DNA of 64,000 nt from Malassezia japonica (GCF_029542785.1 NC_083373.1:1-64000), one strand, 5' to 3'. Shown: positions 9,075 through 18,878, counted from the first letter of the stretch. Program-made: numbers and translations. The notes: a model not told the origin generated them from the sequence alone.

Positions 9075-9400
9075 ATTCTAGTGCTATTGTCCAATAATCG
9101 CAGGTTGTGCCAAGACTGTTTCAGAAGAACTGGAATATTAAGGGCCGCACTTGACCCTAGAGCTGCAGCAGGTCAAATTTTTATGACGAGGCCCAATCAC
9201 GTATAATGATTTTAGGAGTTATGCATGTGGAAAATGAGATGTGGCAAATGACTCGGGTTGAGAGCTGTTGATACGACAGCCTTGTCTGAACAAGCATGCT
9301 GACTTTGATCGCTCATGCCACATGAAATAATCTGCCCGAATAGCAGGCGTTGATTCAAAAAGGCATAGTTGGAGCGGGCGTCTTCCAAGAACCAACTTGG
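9075..9400 (-). promoter_or_regulatory. Shared subtelomeric upstream module, copy 3
   Basis: Third long copy: GCCAAGACTGTTTC, TATTAAGGGCCGCACTTGACC (9136-9156), then GTGGCAAATGACTCG, where the TGACTCA core has become TGACTCG (9249-9255). It is about 350 bp upstream of the intact Ccdc124-like ATG, the same spacing as in copy 1. Homology with copy 1 extends back through CCACCTGCCTC and GCACGACTACGGATAAT to the gene, so 678-1900 and 8177-9400 are one duplicated unit. No other gene lies in 8894-9441. Confidence 0.5.
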
Positions 9401-9441
9401 CAACCAAGAAACTGAATTCCTATCCTCTATGACGTAATGAC

Positions 9442-11199
9442 TCACGCATGAACCTTGTGCGTACGGTTCAGGCGTGGTGCTTGCGGTAGATTACCAAAGT
9501 TCGTTACAGAATTCTTAATCCCGCCAGCATTTCCTGACGTTTTCATGTTTTGCGCGTGGCATTGTTCGTAAATTTCTGAGGGGATTGTTTTGTACTTTTC
9601 GGCATAGACGTCAGGAGCTTGGATCATTATCAGTGCAAGTCCAGCTGCTAAATGCCATTCGATATGGCAATGGAAAAACCATGCGCCAGGGTTGTCTGAG
9701 ACAAAGCGAATGGCCACGACGCCCGTAGGAGGAACAGACACTGTGTCGCGACGGATTGGATTGGACTGGTGAGGATTAAAAGGTGGTGTGTCTTTTGGGT
9801 TTAGTGAGGTGACGTTTATTTGACGCCATACGACTTGGAAGTTGGTTCCGTGAAGATGGAAAGGGTGTGATGCACCACCCCAGTTATAAAGGACAAACTC
9901 CACAGTGTCCAAGTGCTTGGCGGTGATAGCATGCGCATTCGGTCCAAAATACCGGGGATCGAGAGCGTGTTCTCCCTCCGATTTCATTGTCAGTGCGGCT
10001 GGTACGATTGGTGCGATAAAGGTGTTGTTATTAAAGGTAGCATAATTGATGCCATTCTTAAAAGTAGTGAAAAGAATGTCCAGCCGGTGACTTTGTGTAT
10101 AGTGATCCGTGAGGCCATAGAGTGGAATCTCATCAACAGGTGTCAGTTGAGTTTCATCAAAGTCATGGAATTGATTCAGGTGTTTGCGTCCCTCACCCAT
10201 CTCGAGATCATGGCCATACGAGATTTGGCTCGTGACATTCATTTGAAGATCGTCTGGAAGATAGGCATACATATCGGGTCCTGCTGCAGCATGAATTTTC
10301 CAGTTCTTTGCATGCGAGTCCGTGCGTGCCTTGACCAACACAGAAACGCGCTGAGCAACCGAAATGGAAAAGTGGTCCACAGTAAAAGGCTCTGTGTCAA
10401 CACCGTCCACTTCAATAATCTTCATTTGATGGCCCTCAATCCAAAAGTGAAACTTGGCAAAAGAAGCCATATTGGCGATGCGGAGACGGTACGTCTTCCC
10501 CAACTCGAACCGAAGAGTAGCATTCTCGTTAAATCCTGGAAGTACTCTTGCTGGCCTATTCCAGGGAGTGTGTTGGAAGTATATTAGATGCGACTTTGGC
10601 ACTGGATCCTTTCCAGCCGGGTTGGTTACCGTCATGAGCTTTGTCCGGTTCAGCGTATTGTACCATTGGTGATACCAATCCGTTAAAGAGACAGTATAGT
10701 CATCATCATAATGGTGCGTCTCCTTCTTCACGCCGTCCGAATCGACGTGGTGAATTACAAGGGGAATGCGGAATCCGTCCGCATACTGGCCACGGTAGTG
10801 TGAATGAATCCAGTAAGTGCCCCATTGCTTGCCGAACTGTTCCTGAGGAGAACGTGGTGAATTGAGGATCTCGTATGTCATGTCCTGACCGTCCGGAATA
10901 GGGCATTGTGTGATCATCGATGCACCATCAAAATAGTTGGTGTTGTTAAAAAATATACCGTGTGAATGCAAAGTGGTGGGCGATCCGTTACCAAGACCGT
11001 TCTTGAGACGAATGCGGAGCTCGTCGGTCGAATTTACATTGATAGGTACGGGCGGCCATTGACCGTTGATCCCGAGCACTGACCGAGTATGAAGTCCATC
11101 GGGGTTAATATCTGAAACCTTGCTCAGTGTCCAATTGTACGTGACCCTGGTAGCGTGGGCTACAGAACTGAGAGCTAGCAAGGCAAGGTGCAATTGCAT
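9442..11199 (-). CDS. Secreted multicopper oxidase (Fet3/laccase-like)
   Basis: 585 aa from ATG 11199 (MQLHLALLALSSVAHA, a clear signal peptide). The longer frame to 11265 starts only with TTG. All four copper motifs are present: LHSHGIF, GTYWIHSHYRGQ, SHPFHLHGT and HCHIEWHLAAGL. The Leu after the last motif occupies the usual axial position of the type 1 copper site. The sequence is closer to Fet3-type ferroxidases than to typical laccases (TQCPIPDG, FWIEGHQMKIIEVDG, SLTDWYH). The position matching the Fet3 iron-site Glu appears to be Asp in GKDPVP. There is no C-terminal membrane anchor, so it is secreted or wall-bound rather than a permease partner. There are many N-x-S/T sites. An alternative call is an ascorbate-oxidase-like or laccase enzyme. 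Confidence 0.85.
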   Translation of the reverse strand: MQLHLALLALSSVAHATRVTYNWTLSKVSDINPDGLHTRSVLGINGQWPPVPINVNSTDELRIRLKNGLGNGSPTTLHSHGIFFNNTNYFDGASMITQCPIPDGQDMTYEILNSPRSPQEQFGKQWGTYWIHSHYRGQYADGFRIPLVIHHVDSDGVKKETHHYDDDYTVSLTDWYHQWYNTLNRTKLMTVTNPAGKDPVPKSHLIYFQHTPWNRPARVLPGFNENATLRFELGKTYRLRIANMASFAKFHFWIEGHQMKIIEVDGVDTEPFTVDHFSISVAQRVSVLVKARTDSHAKNWKIHAAAGPDMYAYLPDDLQMNVTSQISYGHDLEMGEGRKHLNQFHDFDETQLTPVDEIPLYGLTDHYTQSHRLDILFTTFKNGINYATFNNNTFIAPIVPAALTMKSEGEHALDPRYFGPNAHAITAKHLDTVEFVLYNWGGASHPFHLHGTNFQVVWRQINVTSLNPKDTPPFNPHQSNPIRRDTVSVPPTGVVAIRFVSDNPGAWFFHCHIEWHLAAGLALIMIQAPDVYAEKYKTIPSEIYEQCHAQNMKTSGNAGGIKNSVTNFGNLPQAPRLNRTHKVHA

Positions 11200-11303
11200 A
11201 CCAGTTCCAGGATGCAAAGTGGTATTTGTTAACAGCAAGCAGCCAAAAGCCACAATGTTAGGCAACCGGCTCGGAAAGTACCCGAGCTATCCTAGGCTGT
11301 TTC

Positions 11304-11338
11304 CTGTCCGTCGGCTTTTCGACGGACAGCCGTCGAAA
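11304..11338. promoter_or_regulatory. Two overlapping perfect hairpins / CGG-CCG palindromes
   Basis: CTGTCCGTCG (11304-11313) and CGACGGACAG (11320-11329) form a perfect 10-bp inverted repeat with a 6-nt loop. TTTCGACGG (11317-11325) and CCGTCGAAA (11330-11338) form a second 9-bp inverted repeat with a 4-nt loop that shares the middle arm. The shared arm can pair only one way at a time. As DNA sites they hold CGG-N4-CCG and CCG...CGG pairs of the kind read by Zn2Cys6 dimers. They lie about 100 bp upstream of the multicopper oxidase start. Confidence 0.5.
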
Positions 11339-11500
11339 TACATTGTCAACGCCGTTGGAGATGATCACGTTGACCAAAAGACGGTATATGATTGGCCTAG
11401 TCCGAGGTAATTTGTGTAAGCGATCGAGACGAACTCATCGAGACAGGAACAGTGGAGGTTCATAGGTCCGAGCAAATTCACTTTCTCCACAAGGTATTCA

Positions 11501-11831
11501 GCCCTCTTTGAAATGGATTGGGACGGCTCGAATGCACTTAACCGCCCGTTCGAGCCTGTTCTACCAGATCTTGAGTTGTTTTGCTCCCAATACGCTTGCG
11601 CACATCTTCTTTGGACATACGTACGAGGATCAGTTTGAGGTCTTTTACTTAAATGACACCGGCGATTCTGACACGGCCCCGCAAAGCTACAAGAATACCG
11701 TGGAACAAGCCTTAATTGCACCCTCGATCATGCCATGTTTAAGACCGAACCCCTCTGTCCGTGAGATGTGGGTCGACACTGTGACGTACGAGGTCATGGA
11801 TTACGACCAATACTACCATAGTTACGAATAA
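11501..11831 (+). pseudogene. Acid sphingomyelinase-like phosphodiesterase fragment
   Basis: This is the C-terminal part of a secreted acid-sphingomyelinase-like phosphodiesterase. In one frame there is DWDGSN (from 11516). In the next frame there are LFYQIL, IFFGHTYEDQFEVFY with the metal-site GHT, then ALIAPS and YEVMDYDQYYHSY. The reading frame shifts between these two parts. The upstream metallophosphoesterase core (D-x-D, GNH) is absent, and the protein stops soon after the last block. It is therefore a decayed 3' fragment rather than a working enzyme. Such secreted lipases and phosphodiesterases are known as an expanded class in skin yeasts. The region 11200-11500 holds only the hairpins and presumed upstream sequence of the oxidase gene. 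Confidence 0.7.
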
Positions 11832-11969
11832 ATGTAAACGTGCCAATTATGTAATGTGGAACCATTTTTGAAAATGGTCATTGGGGAGGAGTAATCCCAT
11901 ACGTCCCCATCCGGTCCTCCGCCAGGCCGCCTCGTGCCTATTCTTCAATTCCAGTCTGTAGACGTGCTT

Positions 11970-12956
11970 TCAAATGTCACGAGACACCTCTGTCCAAAAT
12001 TCGAGAATAATGCGCGCGATTTTTTCCGGCATGCTCCGAATGAAGGCATGGTCGGAGTCAGGAACGATCTTGACATTGGCCAAACCCACGTTCTTCAGTT
12101 GATGTTCGTAGCAGATAGGATCAAACTCTGCCACAATAGCAAGCTTTTCCACCGGAGACTGTACGTATGCACTGAATGCGGCTTCGCAGTCGTAAATATT
12201 ACCTTCCCGGAAAATGCTTAGGACGCTGTGACGATAACCGGCATGTTTATCCAATTCCCACTGACGTAGTGCCTCGGCAACAACTTCTCCCTTTTGTACT
12301 CGTTCTTTCCAGTCCGAAGGGACGACAAGCGGTCCGCCCTCGAGAAAGGACAATACCTTCTCGAACGCTTCTTCTTGTCGACCAGTAGAGTCGACCAGGA
12401 GTTGGTTCAGTTCCGAGCCAAACGTGTCTTTATTCACTAGCCCAGCTGGTGCGACAAGTGTCATCGTTGATACGGCCCAAGGATAGTGCGTCGCAAAGCG
12501 CACAGCGATCGAGCCCCCAAACGAGTATCCCACAATATGAGCTTTGGTCCACTGCATATAAGAAAGGACTTGTAGCACCTGAAACTCAAAGATACTTGCC
12601 GTATGAGGCACAAGGGGGGTCGTTGACCTACCATGTCCCCACAGATCAAAGACCACAATGTGCGTATCAGGGTGCAGTGCCTGAAGGTGCTTGATAAGAG
12701 GTAGCTGTCCTATTGCAGGAGTACAAACGCCATGGATAACAAGCACATTTCTCTTTGCATGTCCTGAAGGCGGCTGGATATCATAAACTGCCATTGTCCC
12801 CAACCCCGAATCGAGCAAGTGGGGAGACGGATAGGCATGCCCGAAACTCGAAGTAAATACTTCCTCTCTTGGGGCTGGAATAACCTGCTTCGAGTCCCAT
12901 ATCGTTTGCCTAGGAAGCTCCAGGCCACCTAGATCAGCAGGCAAGGGGTGAGGCAT
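11970..12956 (-). CDS. Alpha/beta hydrolase
   Basis: 328 aa, ATG 12956. The order is VLVIHGVCTPAIG (oxyanion-hole HG), VVFDLWGHGRS, then the nucleophile elbow GYSFGG (Ser about 148), a cap region, FDPIC (catalytic Asp candidate) and DSDHAF (His). This is a typical small serine hydrolase of the epoxide-hydrolase/lipase-like class. No signal peptide is evident, so a cytosolic or organellar role is likely. The substrate cannot be told. It is divergent from the sulfatase gene with 157 bp between starts. Confidence 0.85.
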   Translation of the reverse strand: MPHPLPADLGGLELPRQTIWDSKQVIPAPREEVFTSSFGHAYPSPHLLDSGLGTMAVYDIQPPSGHAKRNVLVIHGVCTPAIGQLPLIKHLQALHPDTHIVVFDLWGHGRSTTPLVPHTASIFEFQVLQVLSYMQWTKAHIVGYSFGGSIAVRFATHYPWAVSTMTLVAPAGLVNKDTFGSELNQLLVDSTGRQEEAFEKVLSFLEGGPLVVPSDWKERVQKGEVVAEALRQWELDKHAGYRHSVLSIFREGNIYDCEAAFSAYVQSPVEKLAIVAEFDPICYEHQLKNVGLANVKIVPDSDHAFIRSMPEKIARIILEFWTEVSRDI

Positions 12957-13113
12957 AGCGTTGTCGTTGCCTAGCGTCGTTGCTTATTGGTCAGATCGGG
13001 CGCCGCTAAGGCCACTTTATTTCCGATCGCATCGTGTGGAGCAGCGCCAAGCACGTCATGTAGCGAAGGCTGGACGGGCGGGCAACTCCAAGCCTTTCCT
13101 CACTTCTCTCCAA

Positions 13114-14883
13114 ATGAGACTCTGTGCTAGTCTTGTACTCTTCCTGGGCATCATTTGCTTGGTATCGGCTCACTCTCGTCCAAATGTTGTATTTGTACTG
13201 ACCGATGATCTCGATTCGCATATGTCCACTTTTGACTACATGCCAAGGCTACAAAAGCTTGTGGTTGACCAAGGCACAATTTTTAACCATCACTATTGCA
13301 CGAGTATGTTTTGAAATTGACATCCAGTTGCCATTTGCTGTCCTAGTCGCGTCAACATCTGGACTGGCCAATTGTCACACAATACCAATGTAACAGATGT
13401 CGCGCCCCCCTTTGGAGGATACCCAAAGGTGGCAGCGCAAGGTTACCACAAACATCATCTTGCAAAATGGTTACAGGATTCTGGGTACAACACCTACTAC
13501 GTTGGAAAGCTATACAATGGCCACACTGTCCAAAACTACAACAAGCCGTACGTGCAAGGGTTTAATGGGTCCGACTTTCTACTTGATCCTTTTACGTACC
13601 AGTACTACAACTCCTCCTTTTCTCGTAATGGTGGACCACCTATTAATCACGCCGGTGAATATTCTACCGATCTCATTGCAAACAAGTCCGCTGGGTTCCT
13701 CGAGGACGCACTGCAAGATTCCTCTCGGCCCTTTTTCTTGACAGCTGCTCCCGCATCACCGCACTCTAACATGGTGCCGCCGTCTTCTCCTGATGAGAAA
13801 TTGGTGGTGTCTCCCCCTCCTTCCGCAAAACGTCACGCCCATCTTTTCTCTGATTATAAAATCCCACGCACGGACAATTTCAACCCTGACCACCCAAGTG
13901 GCGCCAACTGGATTGCAAAGCTCCCTCAGTTGAATAACACTGTCATTGAATGGAATGACGATTACCAGCGTAACCGTCTCCGTGCGTTGCAAGCAGTGGA
14001 TGAGCTCGTGGAAAACCTAGGTACGCAAGAAGCGCTGTACAAATGCTGACCGACAGTCGAAAAGCTCGACAAGACGGGTGTGCTGAACAACACCTATTTC
14101 CTGTTTAGCTCCGACAATGGTTTCCATATTAGCCAGCACCGCTTGCATCCAGGTAAAGAATGCGGCTATGAAGAGGACATTCGCGTTCCATTCGTCATCC
14201 GGGGGCCCGGAATCCCTTCAGGTACTGTGCAGTCGGGCGTTTCCTCTCACTCGGATCTTGCTCCTACTATTCTTTCGTTGGCAAACCTCCCGCTACGCTC
14301 TACGTTTGATGGGCGTGCGCTGGACTTGTTTAATACGACAGGTGAGGCGAAGCATGAACACGTCGGTGTCGAATTTTGGGGCGTCGGTACTCCTGAAGAC
14401 AAATACAACAATGCCGATTTGATGCTGAACAATACTTACAAGTCTCTACGTTTAGAAAGCAAAGCGTACAGTCTTTATTACTCCGTATGGTGCACGAATG
14501 AGGTGGAATTCTACGATATGAAGCAAGATCCTGGTCAACTGAAGAACAAGGCACACGAAAAGGGTCCATATCTTGGTCGCCCCATTCCCCGCGTTGTACA
14601 CCGCCTCGACGCACTTCTCATGGTTCTCAAGTCTTGCAAGGGGTTTTCCTGTCGCCAACCGTGGCGTACTATTCATCCTTTCGATGATGTCTCCTCTCTC
14701 ACCGATGCCCTGGATGAAAAGTACGATACCTTCTATAAACATCAACCAAAGGTCACATTTTCAAGTTGTGAACTGGGTTATTTCCTCGGAGCAGAGGGGC
14801 CTCAGGATGTGCATGTTCACTCAGGAAACAACAACTCTGCTCTTTCCTTCCAGATCGATCCAAACTGGAGTTGGAGTGTATAG
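13114..14883 (+). CDS. Secreted sulfatase (arylsulfatase / GlcNAc-6-sulfatase type)
   Basis: 569 aa from exons 13114-13303, 13328-14020 and 14057-14883 (introns of 24 and 36 nt). The first intron sits just before the active site; splicing gives YCTIAICCPSR, whose C-x-P-S-R is the formylglycine motif. A signal peptide (MRLCASLVLFLGIICLVSA) is followed by RPNVVFVLTDDLDS with the metal-binding Asp pair. Other metal and anion residues are GKLYNG, PHSNMVPP, SSDNGFHI and GKECGYEEDIRVPF. Many N-x-S/T sites fit secretion. It needs a formylglycine-generating enzyme elsewhere in the genome. Sulfated glycans, mucin or aryl sulfates are possible substrates (inference). Confidence 0.9.
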
Positions 14884-14969
14884 CGCTTCGAATGCCTATG
14901 ACTTCCAACGGTCTCGTATAACAACTCGGAATTACAACAATAACCCGAAAAAAAAAAATCAATTGATGA

Positions 14970-15659
14970 TTACATGCTAGGATCACACACATGAGCAGGC
15001 GATCCTTTCTTCGTGCCGGTAACGAGGCGAATAGCACGCTTATGCAGGTCACTCTCGCGCGGGAAGAAGGAGACAGCGTCATGCTCCTCCTGGATACCGT
15101 CCAGATCCACATCCGTCGCAAAGGCATCAAGGGAGAGAGTCTTACAGTTTCTCTCCGGGTTGAACAAGCTGAACCATTGAAAGCGCAGCAAACGCGAGTC
15201 GGACGAATACTTCAGAGACCTCCAGCAAGGCTGGAGGGTCACCGTGCCATCCACCGTGGGCCATTGCTCGAATTTGCCCTGCTTGCCGCTGCTTTCCGGG
15301 TTATTGTTCATCCAGACATTTCCGGAGGTGACACACTGGTCATCATGCTTAACACTGCGGAGCTGGCCGTAAACTGATTCGCTTTCGCCCGAAGACAGGT
15401 TGTACCCTTGAGGGGGTTTGCACTCGTAGAATTGAAACTGATACGACGTATCGTTGGTCGCGCGGAGCTTCGGATGTCCCATGTACTTCTCATCGCTCAC
15501 AGTAAACTGCATGGGACTTGCATCGCCTCGGAGAGGCGTGCCCATAAGTAGGCCGGGTTTACCAACGGGCTTGCATTGAATTTCGGCGTCAGGCTGCACA
15601 GGAGCCGCAAAAGCAGTAGCGGCAAAGAGAACAAGCGGAATAGAGAGTAGCTTGAACAT
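14970..15659 (-). CDS. Small secreted protein, Cys-containing
   Basis: 229 aa with the signal peptide MFKLLSIPLVLFAATAFAAP. The mature part has six Cys (CKP, YECKPP, QCVTS, PCWRS, NCKTL, HVCDP) and several N-x-S/T sites (TNDTS, YNLSS), with GKFEQWPTVDGTVTLQPCWR resembling beta-trefoil-like secreted fungal proteins. I do not recognise a named family. The C-terminus holds a dibasic site (HKRAIRL) that could be processed. It is divergent from the secreted gene at 16372. Confidence 0.7.
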   Translation of the reverse strand: MFKLLSIPLVLFAATAFAAPVQPDAEIQCKPVGKPGLLMGTPLRGDASPMQFTVSDEKYMGHPKLRATNDTSYQFQFYECKPPQGYNLSSGESESVYGQLRSVKHDDQCVTSGNVWMNNNPESSGKQGKFEQWPTVDGTVTLQPCWRSLKYSSDSRLLRFQWFSLFNPERNCKTLSLDAFATDVDLDGIQEEHDAVSFFPRESDLHKRAIRLVTGTKKGSPAHVCDPSM

Positions 15660-16371
15660 TGTTGTTGTTGGAGTTGTGTATACTGTTTCCAGGTCACCTA
15701 CACTCCGCGTCTTTTATGCTCATTCATCACATTGCGATTAAGCTTAATTTAGGAGCATCGTGCGGGGATCTGCAAACTTTCCACGGAACTCCGGCTTACC
15801 TCCCAGATGCCACGGCCTATTTCCCATTTTCTCTGCACCACGCAGAGGAATTCTATTAAAGTTAGATCCCGGTCGGCGGAGCTCCGGCCACGAGGTCCTG
15901 GCAGGCAGGCAATAAGGCCCAATTTGGGATATTTTTGAAAAAATATCGAACTATAGCAGTCACGTTCTTTAAAGATGATGTCATGTATGTTAATGCCTCC
16001 GTTGCCTCCCTCTTTGCTCCACTCGTTCCTGAGGTCAGCCCGGGGCCATGAAATAAACCAATCAGCATATGAATAACAAACAAGGCTGTAACACCCGCAC
16101 GAGAGCAATGCTGTGTTCTATACGCTCCACCATGGCCCTACGGCTTTGATCGGCGCAAATCAGTTCCCCTTGGCGTTTTGAATTTTGTCCAATGAGATTA
16201 CGTGTGGCCACAGATTTCATCAGACAAATTCGAATCAAAGTAGAGGGGTCCTAATCCGGCCAAATTGCCAAGAAATTTTATCTCGTGTCGATCTTTCGGC
16301 GACAATCAGATGGGAATGGTGCTCTATATAACCGCACGCGGTAAGCCACTTTGTAGCCCGTATACAACAAC
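15660..16371. other. Divergent promoter region of two secreted-protein genes
   Basis: AT-rich 712-bp spacer without a supportable gene. TATATAA at 16325-16331 is about 40 bp before the + strand ATG. CATAAAAG on the minus strand (near 15715) is about 55 bp before the minus gene. CCAAT boxes occur near 16057 and 16189. CCTAATCC at 16249-16256 echoes a telomere unit but is single. Confidence 0.5.
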
Positions 16372-17061
16372 ATGATTCTTGATTACATTTTCTTTTCGCT
16401 CCTTCCTCTTGCTGCTCAGGCTGGTTGGATCACCTACCAGAACGAAGGCAAGCAGGCTCAGGGTATCCCCTGTGTTGGTTCCATCTATGGTAACGACAAC
16501 TACCTCGTCTCTCAATTTGACTGCAATGCCGTGGACTGGAACGGTACCATGTGTGACATGAAGTGTTTCCCTATCAGCTCTACCACCTGTATCGGCTTCC
16601 CTACTGAGGAGGAGAAGAAGAACAAGGTGGGCGCTGGTATTTGGTATGCCCCTCACGGAGCCGACAATGCGTGCATTTACCTTGGAAGCACCTACGGCGA
16701 TGACTACTCTGACCGCATTGGCGCCAACACGACTGGCTGTGGCTACCTCGACTGGCCGGAAGACCGCAACTTTGGTCCGGTCAAGCGCAAGGACAATGGC
16801 CCGCAGAAGACCAAGGGCTGCTGGGACACGGACAGCAAGCCTGAAAAGAAGTACAACCAAACCAGTGTCCACTTCTTTGACGGTGCACGTCCCTACAAGC
16901 AGGCCTGGTGTGATGCTGGCTATGCGACTTCGTGCGGTCCGAATGAAGACCACTTCTGTGAGGAGGACCTCCATGACGAGACGATGATCAAGTGCAAGAC
17001 CACCGAAAAGCCCAAGAACCCCGAGCTTCCGCAGAACCGGAAGGGTGGCTCTGGTCATTAA
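16372..17061 (+). CDS. Secreted cysteine-rich protein
   Basis: 229 aa with a short signal peptide (MILDYIFFSLLPLAAQA). The mature part is dominated by Cys (CVGS, FDCNAVDW, MCDMKCF, TTCIGF, ACIYLG, TGCGYLDW, GCWDTD, AWCDAGYATSCGP, FCEEDLH, IKCKT) with N-x-T/S sites, then a basic Lys/Pro tail (KTTEKPKNPELPQNRK). It uses GC-rich, strongly biased codons, unlike the AT-rich genes to its left, which suggests high expression. The family is not recognised. It is effector-like or a wall protein. A TATATAA box lies 40 bp upstream. Confidence 0.75.
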   Translation: MILDYIFFSLLPLAAQAGWITYQNEGKQAQGIPCVGSIYGNDNYLVSQFDCNAVDWNGTMCDMKCFPISSTTCIGFPTEEEKKNKVGAGIWYAPHGADNACIYLGSTYGDDYSDRIGANTTGCGYLDWPEDRNFGPVKRKDNGPQKTKGCWDTDSKPEKKYNQTSVHFFDGARPYKQAWCDAGYATSCGPNEDHFCEEDLHDETMIKCKTTEKPKNPELPQNRKGGSGH

Positions 17062-17318
17062 GTGGTTTACATAGGTTGGAAGGAGGGATTGTCACGATAG
17101 GAAATGCCTCTAGTTGATCACGTAATGACAAACGGATCTCAATGGAAACTTTATCTAGGCCTCCACAGTACCAGTCACGCCATAGTTCTTGGGCGTAAGC
17201 GTGTCGGTCTGTTCGCACGTAATTAAGAATTCCAGCGGTGTGGATGATGCAGGAGAGTAGTATAATAGGCATTCTAAATGAACGCAGTTAGAGTGAGCCC
17301 TCGTCTCATCTGTACAGC

Positions 17319-18872
17319 ATGAACTTCACACGCTTGTACCAGAAAGGGGCGTCGCTGTATCGAACAGTGCTTGTGCAAATCGTTCTTCTGGGCATCGTAT
17401 CCTTTACACAGCCAGGTGTTTGGGTAGCCGTGAACAGTCTGGGTGCAGGAGGACAATCAAAGCCGTACCTGATTAATGCTAGCAATGCCATCATTTTTGG
17501 GTTTATGGCAGTGGGATGTACCTTGGCAGGTGGTCTGTGCAACATTATTGGAAGCAAGTGGACGCTTGTCATTGGTGTCATTTTGTAGGTACTACAAGAA
17601 GGGGTATCCACTAACCGTGCAGCTTTACACCGCTTTCTGCGAGTCTTTATTGTGATAACCGTTATGGAACGTACGTTTTGCCTTGTCTTACTGTGCAGTG
17701 TCTGGTTTGTCTATCTTGGTGCAGTTCTTTGCGGTATTGGCGCTTCGCTCTTCTGGGCCGCAGAGGGCGCGATAGCTGTGGGATATCCCAGTGAGGCCCA
17801 GCGAGGGCGTATGGTGGGCATCTGGCTCGCGATCCGCAACATTGGCCCACTCATCAGCGGCATTATCTCGGTCGTTCTCAATACGGGCGGCAGCGGAGTA
17901 GGTAAGGTCTCCTACACGACCTATTATGCACTTATTGCAATTCAGTGTCTTGGACTACCCGTTTCTCTTCTCCTCAGCCCTCCGGACAATGTCATTCGCC
18001 CGGATGGGACGCGTATTCCGCACCTAAAGCGCAGCCGCACTTCGATCAAGCGCGAGATTGTGAGTGTATGGCACATCATCAAGGCCCCTCAATTTGCGCT
18101 TCTCATTCCCATTTTTATTGCCGGGACATGGGGTTCAGTGTATCAGTCCAACTACCTCACGGCCTACTTCTCCGTTCGTGCGCGCGCTCTGGCATCGCTC
18201 CTGACGGCCATTGTCCAGCTTGCGGCCGATTTCATCTTTGCCTTTTTTTCCGACTATCGCGGTTTCGGTAACCAGCGCCGGCGGACTCAGATTTTATGGG
18301 CGGGTTTTGCAGTTGGCATCACCGGTCTTTGGATTTGGCAGATCGTGACCGAGGTGTTCTTTACGCGGACGAAGGCTACAGTGGACTGGCATGGAAGCTC
18401 GGGCAGTTTCAACAACGCTATGGCCGTACTCATCCTTTGGAAGTATGTATCAGTGCTAACCATCAGGTTTTTGTACGAAGCACAACTGGGATTCGTCTAC
18501 TGGATTCTTGGTACCTACCCTCACTCTGACGGCACGATGGAGCGTGCTGTGGGACTGCTCCGCACCTTTGAGTCGATCGGAACATGCATGTCTTATGTGG
18601 TGGGAACCACCCACTGGGCGAACCTCAACCAATGCATCCTCTCGGCCTCACTTTGGGCTTCATGCTTGATTCCTACTACGCTGGCCGTCCAAAAGGTGCC
18701 TTCGACCAAGATTGAGCTCTCGGACGAACAGCTCGCGGAAATGACGCAAGCATCGAGCGGCGACACGAGCAGCACTGATTCAAGGATGCTGTGGGAGAAG
18801 GAGGCGAGTGCCTTGAACGAAATGAATGACCTTGAAACGCATCCTACCTTGAGCCATGGAAGCAGTAAATAG
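17319..18872 (+). CDS. UNC93-like MFS transporter
   Basis: 487 aa from exons 17319-17584, 17623-17670, 17699-18442 and 18467-18872 (introns 38, 28, 24 and no more; the 24-nt one is in frame and stop-free but has GTATGT...CTAAC..CAG). Splicing restores ASLYCDNRYGT and GASLFWAAEGAIAVGYP, hallmarks of the fungal UNC93/DUF895 family, as is FGFMAVGCTLAGGLCN. About 11-12 membrane spans. The C-terminal tail is hydrophilic and acidic. The substrate is unknown; fungal members are plasma-membrane or vacuolar. Its stop codon is 6 bp from that of the convergent RPR2 gene. Confidence 0.85.
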
Positions 18873-18878
18873 TTGTTC

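Noticed and set aside
11200..11265. N-terminal extension of the multicopper oxidase
   Set aside because: Begins at TTG; the ATG at 11199 starts a good signal peptide.
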